DNA from: Halichoerus grypus
Taxonomy: Eukaryota; Chordata; Mammalia; Carnivora; Phocidae
Direction of reading: 5' to 3'
Assembly (NCBI RefSeq): GCF_964656455.1
Contig: NC_135726.1
Span: 32,083,930-32,147,929, forward strand
DNA length: 64,000 nucleotides
In this document: one piece after another, positions 58,706 through 64,000 of the stretch
Layout: each line of letters opens with the position of its first letter
How positions within the stretch are numbered: position 1 is the stretch's first letter
Notes under the pieces: generated by a model
Database searches by the model: none
What the model was told of the DNA's origin: nothing
Seen by the model: the letters and a program-made list of their open reading frames with translations, nothing else
Made by a program: the position numbers and the translations under genes

Positions 58706-59230
58706 TTCCAGGTTCATCATGAGCTGGGTGATTGCTTCTCAGAGCCTTGGGTTTTCCTATACAACATAGGGGCCACGTGTTCAGAGAACACCTGTTCTGC
58801 CTGGGGCTGGACCTCCCCCTCCCCCTGCTTCCCCGCCCCATGCCTTCCCTAGAAACAACCAGTTGGACTAGTGGCCACACCTGACCCAAGCTGGGCCCAT
58901 CAGATCCTTCCTCCTGGGGAGTGGGATCCAGTCTGTTAAACCGTGTTGGGGAAGGACCAAAACAGGACCACAGGCACCCCGATGACGAAGTGTTTGAAAG
59001 GAAAGAAGGATGAAACTGATGTGCAGAGAGAAATAGACACACAGGCCAGATGGTCCCAGGGAGCCGGGGGAGAAACCTTCTGAGGTCTAGTCCACCCCCG
59101 GCCTTTGCCCTTTGCCGTCACCTCCATCCTTCCTGTGGTTTACCATGTTAATTTACGGTGATTTGAGAGATTATCTGTTCTTACAGCCGTATGATCCACA
59201 ACATAAATAGTAAAACAGATCTGGGTTCGA

Positions 59231-59430
59231 NNNNNNNNNNNNNNNNNNNNNNNNNNNNNNNNNNNNNNNNNNNNNNNNNNNNNNNNNNNNNNNNNNNNNN
59301 NNNNNNNNNNNNNNNNNNNNNNNNNNNNNNNNNNNNNNNNNNNNNNNNNNNNNNNNNNNNNNNNNNNNNNNNNNNNNNNNNNNNNNNNNNNNNNNNNNNN
59401 NNNNNNNNNNNNNNNNNNNNNNNNNNNNNN
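59231..59430. other. Assembly gap (200 N)
   Basis: Exactly 200 N, probably a placeholder length. Open frames reported across it are meaningless. Confidence 1.
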
Positions 59431-59434
59431 CCAC

Positions 59435-59960
59435 TCCCTGGTCTTATCCAGGAGAAGTGAAAATTTATGTTCACACAAAAGTCTCTAAGTGTATGTTCAT
59501 GATGGCTTTATTTGTAATCACCAAAAGCTAGACATAATCAAAGTGTCCCTCAACTGGGTAATGGATAAACAAATTGTGGTATATCCACGTAACAGAATGC
59601 TGTGCTGATCAGCAATAAAAGGCATAAACCACCTACACGTGCAACAAAATTGCCAAATCTCGCAGGCATTTTGCTAAATTACAGAGCTCTGAATCAAAAG
59701 ACACCTTAGTGTAGGATTCCATTTCTATGACATTCTGGAAAGGGCAAAACCATAGGGACAGAAAACAGATCAGTGGTTGCCAGGGGTTGGGAATGGGGAC
59801 AGGCATAGACAAAGAAGGGCGTTTGGGGTATTTTGAGGAATGATGGAGATCATCTGTATGTTGCTTGTGGTGACGGCTTGTCAAAATTCGTAGGACTGAG
59901 TACCAGAAAAGGGTGAATTTTACTATATGTCAGTTGTACAATAAAATTATACCTTCTAAA
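59435..59960 (+). mobile_element. Older L1 3' part
   Basis: 'atggctttatttgtaatcaccaaaagctagacataatcaaagtgtcc', 'ggtaatggataaacaaattgtggtatatcc', 'cagtggttgccaggggttggg' and 'tcagttgtacaataaaattatacc' are the L1 3' end in order. The left edge is lost in the gap. Confidence 0.85.
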
Positions 59961-60465
59961 AAAGCATACCTTAATAAAACATGAAAAATAAAATAAAAAT
60001 CACTCGTGGACCAGACAAAGCAGCAGTATGAGTGGAATCCCATGAAATCCAGCTGTGGCCTGGCCTGCACGGGGCAGAGGCTAAGAGGACCCAACCCGGG
60101 CCCTCAGGGAGCAGAGCTGCAGAGGTGAGACCTTAGACCATTCCCCTCAGTGACGGGCCTCCTCCCCATCTTCTATACCTTGGGTTACATGTGAGATGCT
60201 AAAAAAGACTTCCTTACCTAAATTTTTTTGGGAACTATCAGTGTCCTGAAAACAGTATAAAGACCCCAGTGTGAGCTCATCTCTGCCTCTTGTCCCATCG
60301 GTGACCCAGGGTCCTCCTGGGTCTTGATGTCCATGTGTCCAAAATGGGAAATGGGCTCCCCCTTGCTATCTGTCCTCCGAGGCCTCTGGGAGACCCAGTG
60401 AGACAGGATTATGAACGGGCTCTGGCTCTGTGAGCGGCGAGATAGGTGAGAGTATGGGGAAGGAA

Positions 60466-60605
60466 ACCATAGGATAATTGTCTTTCTCTGATTGACTTAT
60501 TTCACTTAGCATAATACCCTCTAGTTCCATCCACGTTGTTGCAAATAGCAAGGTTTCATTTTTGATGGCTGAGTAATATTCCTTGAAATAGATAGATAGA
60601 TGATT

Positions 60606-60643
<38 letters not shown>

Positions 60644-61043
60644 CACATCTTCTTTATCCATTCATCTGTCAATGGACATCTGGGCTCTTTCCATAGTTTG
60701 GCTATTGTGGACATTGCTGCTATAAACATGATTTCACTCATACATGGAATGTAAGAAACGAAAGAGAGGAGCATAGAGGAAGAGAGAGAAAAATAAAACA
60801 AGATGAAATCAGAGAGGGAGACAAACCACAAGAGACTCTTAATCATAAAAAACAAACTGAGGGTTGCTGGGGGGAGGGAGGTTGGGGGATGGGGTAAGTG
60901 GGTGATGAACATTGAGGAGGGCACGTGATGGAATGAACACTGGGTGTTATATAAGACTGATGAATCACTGACCTCTACCTCTGAAACCAATCATACACTA
61001 AGTGTTAATTAATTGAATTTAAATAAAAATATAAATTAAAAAA
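60466..61043 (+). mobile_element. 5'-truncated carnivore L1 with duplication
   Basis: 'gacttatttcacttagcataataccctctagttccatcc', 'gggagacaaaccacaagagactcttaatcat', 'gagggttgctgggggg' and 'gttaattaattgaatttaaataaa' are the L1 3' region. A 17-bp perfect duplication AGAGTATGGGGAAGGAA lies at 60449-60465 and 61044-61060. Around 578 bp remain. Confidence 0.95.
60588..60641 (+). repeat. (GATA)n microsatellite inside L1
   Basis: About 12 GATA units with one TGATTGATA interruption, located where the L1 normally has a short TATA-rich tract. Confidence 0.92.
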
Positions 61044-61249
61044 AGAGTATGGGGAAGGAATCATGGGGTAGGGAGCACGGAGGGGTAATTAGCATTCCAA
61101 AAGATGCCCATCCTCAGGGGTGACCAGGGAAATTCCAGTGAAAACAGCAGGGAGGGACTGTTTCTTGTCTCTCAGATGGGCAGAAATGAAGCTAATACTG
61201 AGAGCTTGCTGTGGTCGTTGTGGCAGTTTGAACAGGCCCCGGGAACTTT

Positions 61250-61395
61250 CTGGTGCGTCCTCAGTGGGAGCGAGCTGCGTGTTGGAATCTCCTGGGGCCG
61301 CTGCCAGTAATCCTCAAGCCCAGGTGAGACCCGACCAACTAAACGCCATCTCGGCGGCCGCCCCAGCATCAGAATTTTAAAACAATGTTAAAGTA
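61250..61395 (+). mobile_element. Old hAT-type MITE (MER5-like)
   Basis: 'gctgcgtgttggaatctcctgggg', 'cccaggtgagacccgaccaactaaacgccatctcgg' follows a common short hAT element. Confidence 0.6.
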
Positions 61396-63014
61396 GGTGC
61401 TTTAAAAATGGAACGGATAAGTGCGTGTGTATATATATACAAACACGTATTTACGTGGAGAGATCAAGGGATGTGTCTGACTGCCTGTTCCCAGCATCCC
61501 CTCTGCCACTTCATTCACATTTTGCTCAGGTCCAAGGTAATAGGTTTTAGAGGAAGTCTGGACTCCATCCCCAGGATGAATCCTGACTGGTCAAAACTCC
61601 TCTCACCAATCCCTGGTGTAGAACCAGCTTAGTGTCAGTTCCGGCCAGCGAGAGGCAAGGGATGAGCTGGGGGTGCTTCCAGCAGGGCGTCTATTGCCCT
61701 CAAAGAGAGACACGTGAGGTCAGCCATCTCCTCCCCACTGGATGGTGCCACATGAGCAGGCGATCCTGCAGCCATCTTGAGGCCATGAGGATGGGCCAAA
61801 CCAAGAGGTCACGCTGACACTAAGAACAGGGGAGGGAACAAAGGGACAGAAGTGAATGCCCAAGAGATTGCATAACCAACAGGGAGCTACCCTGTCCCTG
61901 GGCTTCTCTTATGGGAGATAATAAATGACCTAGTGGTCGAAATTGCTACTTTTTGGGATCTCTGTGCCTTAAAACTGACAGAATCTCCATGAGCTCCCAG
62001 GGAGAGGTCCAAGAAAGCCGAGTAGCCAGACTGCAGCAGACGACAGGCTGCCGTGGGCGCCCAACTGAGCAGGACCTCCAAGCCCCTTGTGGACTTGGCT
62101 TGACCTGACAATGCCCCGGGACCCCAGGCCTCTGGCTGAGCGCACCTCCGTATGTCTAGCGCAGTTGGAACCTATCCCTTTAGGGGGACGGGTGAGGGTA
62201 TGGAGTCGGGGTCTTCTGGGAGCTCGAAGGTCAGAGAAGCCCCGGAGCTCTCTGAGGCCTCAACTTCTTGAGGGCGAGGCAAGAACGGTTTGTGTTTCCT
62301 CTGACCTCACAGACCTGGCAGGGAGGTAGGAAAGCCTGGAAGGGTGATTTCAAGGCCCTGGGCTCCATAAGGAAACTGGGGGCCACCCAGTTTGGGGGCA
62401 GAGCTGCCGTGGGAACAGCAGTGAAAAGCCCCAGCGATGGTGTGACTTCACTTTCCCCGGCCGTGGCCTCCACGTGCCCAGAAGCCTAGACTGTGTGCTG
62501 AGGAAATGCCCTGGCCTCCTGGCCCCCTTCCACCCGCTGCTCAGCCCCCATGCCAGAGGGCACCCAGCCCTGCCCCCAAAGTGCCCAGTCATGGTGAGAA
62601 ACAGGACAGAGCCCTCGTTCCTGGGCTGGAGGACTGATGGCTCCTCAGCAGCCGCTAAACCGGGTGACACGTCACCCGGATTCCTGGGAAACTGTGCTCC
62701 GTCTCTCCCCAGCTGATCAGCCATGCCCAGAACTGGAAGAAAGACCTTTGTCCCAGGCCTCTGTTCTGAAAGGAAAACCACAAGGAATGCAGGAGAGGCT
62801 GAGGACTTGGGCTCATCCTCCCTTGGGAGCCAGGGGACCAACAGAGAAAGAGCAAGTGTCCCCAAGGAGCTGAACGGAGGAGCCAGGAGGAGGGGTGGCC
62901 GTGAGGGGCCTTGAGGGTCCAGCAGGAGCATGGAGACTCGATTTAAGAGTTGTAAATAGCAGCTACAAAGTGTCCTTGCACGCGTTAGCCTGGGGCCTGC
63001 ACCACCTCCGTGGG

Positions 63015-63125
63015 GGCCTGTATTTATCGCCATCGTTCAGATGGAGAAACTGAGGCCCCAGGACTCACACACTCACCTACAAAGCCACCAACCCAGGGCT
63101 CAAACTCTGGTCCCCAGAGTCATCG
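63015..63125 (-). mobile_element. MIR SINE fragment
   Basis: 'ttatcgccatcgttcagatggagaaactgaggcccca...acccagggctcaaactctgg' is MIR reversed. Confidence 0.75.
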
Positions 63126-63129
63126 GGAT

Positions 63130-63225
63130 TAGGGTCCCAGCTCTGCCACTAACTCATTCAGGGAGCTCAGGAGAGTCCTTGTTCCTCTCTGGGCCTTGGT
63201 TTCCCCCACACTGTTGATGACTGGA
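63130..63225 (+). mobile_element. MIR SINE fragment
   Basis: 'cccagctctgccactaactcattcagggagctcagg...ctctgggccttggtttcccccac' is MIR forward, head to head with the previous copy. Confidence 0.6.
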
Positions 63226-63589
63226 AGGCCTTCCCCGTCCTAAAGTCCCAGATCCCAGAACAGCACGGTGGGCCAGCACCAGCTCTCCCTCCACTTTGGG
63301 ACTGGCCACTCCTACGGGGACACCTCCCCCGCCCCGCCCCGGCCAGGCATAGTTTGGCACTGATCCCCAGACGGCCCTGCCCTGGGCAAACAGTGGCCGG
63401 GACCCCCTGCCCCGGGGAGTTACCCCAGCTCTGAGCGCTCAGCTTTCTGGAAGAATGACCCCATTCTTCTCACTCATGGCTGTCCCCGGCTACCCCAGGC
63501 CACTTCCTCCTCCCTGCCCCTGCACACAATGCCCCAGGCCCAAGCTAGACCCCTGCTCCCCGCCCAGCCCCCCACTCCACACCCGGGAG

Positions 63590-63605
63590 CACACACACAC
63601 ACTCA
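63590..63605 (+). repeat. Short (AC)n run
   Basis: Six to seven AC units followed by TCACTC. Confidence 0.8.
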
Positions 63606-64000
63606 CTCTCCCCAGCCCTTCGGCATCAGGCATCCGCTGCCCTTCTGGAATCCGTGTCAGGCAGAGAAGGGACGGGCAGGCCTCCAGCCCCAGAGGCCCA
63701 GGGCCCCTGCATGCCCTCCGGACCCCCCAGGGTCTGCCCAGGTTGCTTGGGAAACCATTTCAGGTCATTTGAGATGATTAGGAGTCTTAACTCTGTTTTG
63801 AGCTAAACAACGAGAAGAAACAAAGACAGAGCTCTCCCGGGGGCCAGCCGGGGAGTGGCGGCCCACCTCTCAGGGGTTTGCTCTGCTCTGCTGCCTTTTC
63901 CTTCAGCTCCGCAAACATCTATCAGGGGAGCTCCTACTGGGCTGACATCGGTGTCTGGGGAAGCTACAGGGGATGGGTGGGCTGTGTGGAAGGACGAACC

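Larger units (their letters stand above)
36500..64000. other. 5' flank of NKD1, intergenic
   Basis: No exon of a known gene was recognised upstream of NKD1. In human the neighbour on this side is BRD7, well over 100 kb away, so an exon-free 27 kb is expected. Repeats and candidate sites are listed separately. Stretches with nothing specific to report include 36500-36990, 38080-39100, 39370-40190, 43170-44040, 44060-44690, 46670-47470, 48140-49150, 51020-51960, 52930-54170, 54180-55150, 55330-56210, 56900-58260, 58710-59230, 61400-63010 and 63230-64000 apart from minor simple repeats. Confidence 0.75.

Noticed and set aside
62350..63033. 227-codon minus-strand ORF
   Set aside because: The longest frame at the right end, but the residue pattern is that of GC-rich non-coding DNA and the sequence passes from unique DNA into MIR-like text without splice signals.
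36500..64000. BRD7 exons at the far end
   Set aside because: No bromodomain or other BRD7 text is visible on either strand.

Overview
This window is vertebrate, specifically mammalian, nuclear DNA. The interspersed repeats point to a carnivore of the Caniformia, most likely an arctoid (bear, panda, seal or mustelid group). There are eight tRNA-derived Can-SINEs with 'GGTGGCTCAG' heads, 'GGGATCGAGCC' B-box regions, CT-rich tails and A-rich ends. There are also young carnivore L1 3' ends and a large background of MIR, L2, hAT and LTR fossils. No species is assigned.

The one gene recognised with confidence is NKD1 (naked cuticle homolog 1) on the minus strand. Three coding exons are present: exon 1 (start codon at 35765), exon 2 (35577-35609, a 33-nt microexon) and exon 3 (34728-34861). 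Together they encode the first 64 residues, and the two internal splice junctions join in frame. The promoter is a dense CpG island at about 35500-36480. It has many GC boxes, a CCAAT box and a perfect TCF/LEF element about 250 bp upstream of the ATG, which fits NKD1 being a Wnt-induced feedback inhibitor of Wnt signalling.

Positions 1-34727 are read as the 5' part of the large NKD1 intron 3; exon 4 (the start of the remaining coding sequence) was not found. This stretch holds MIR and L2 fossils, four Can-SINEs, a 5'-truncated L1 with perfect target-site duplications (6739-7034), a decayed L1 ORF2 piece (about 27008-27350), microsatellites and a few non-repetitive AT-rich stretches that may be enhancers.

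Positions 36500-64000 are the 5' flank of NKD1, intergenic as far as can be seen. In human the next gene out is BRD7, of which no exon was recognised here. The flank holds more repeats, including nested insertions, one LTR followed by a tRNA-Leu-type primer site, an 18-bp minisatellite, a perfect five-unit heat-shock element (50985-51007), a candidate unrecognised coding exon on the minus strand (41292-41630) and a 200-base run of N.

No bacterial or viral operon, CRISPR array, rRNA or functional tRNA gene is visible. The items most worth checking are the candidate exon at 41.3-41.6 kb, the TCF/LEF promoter site, the heat-shock element, and the CCG repeat that serves as the polypyrimidine tract of NKD1 exon 2.
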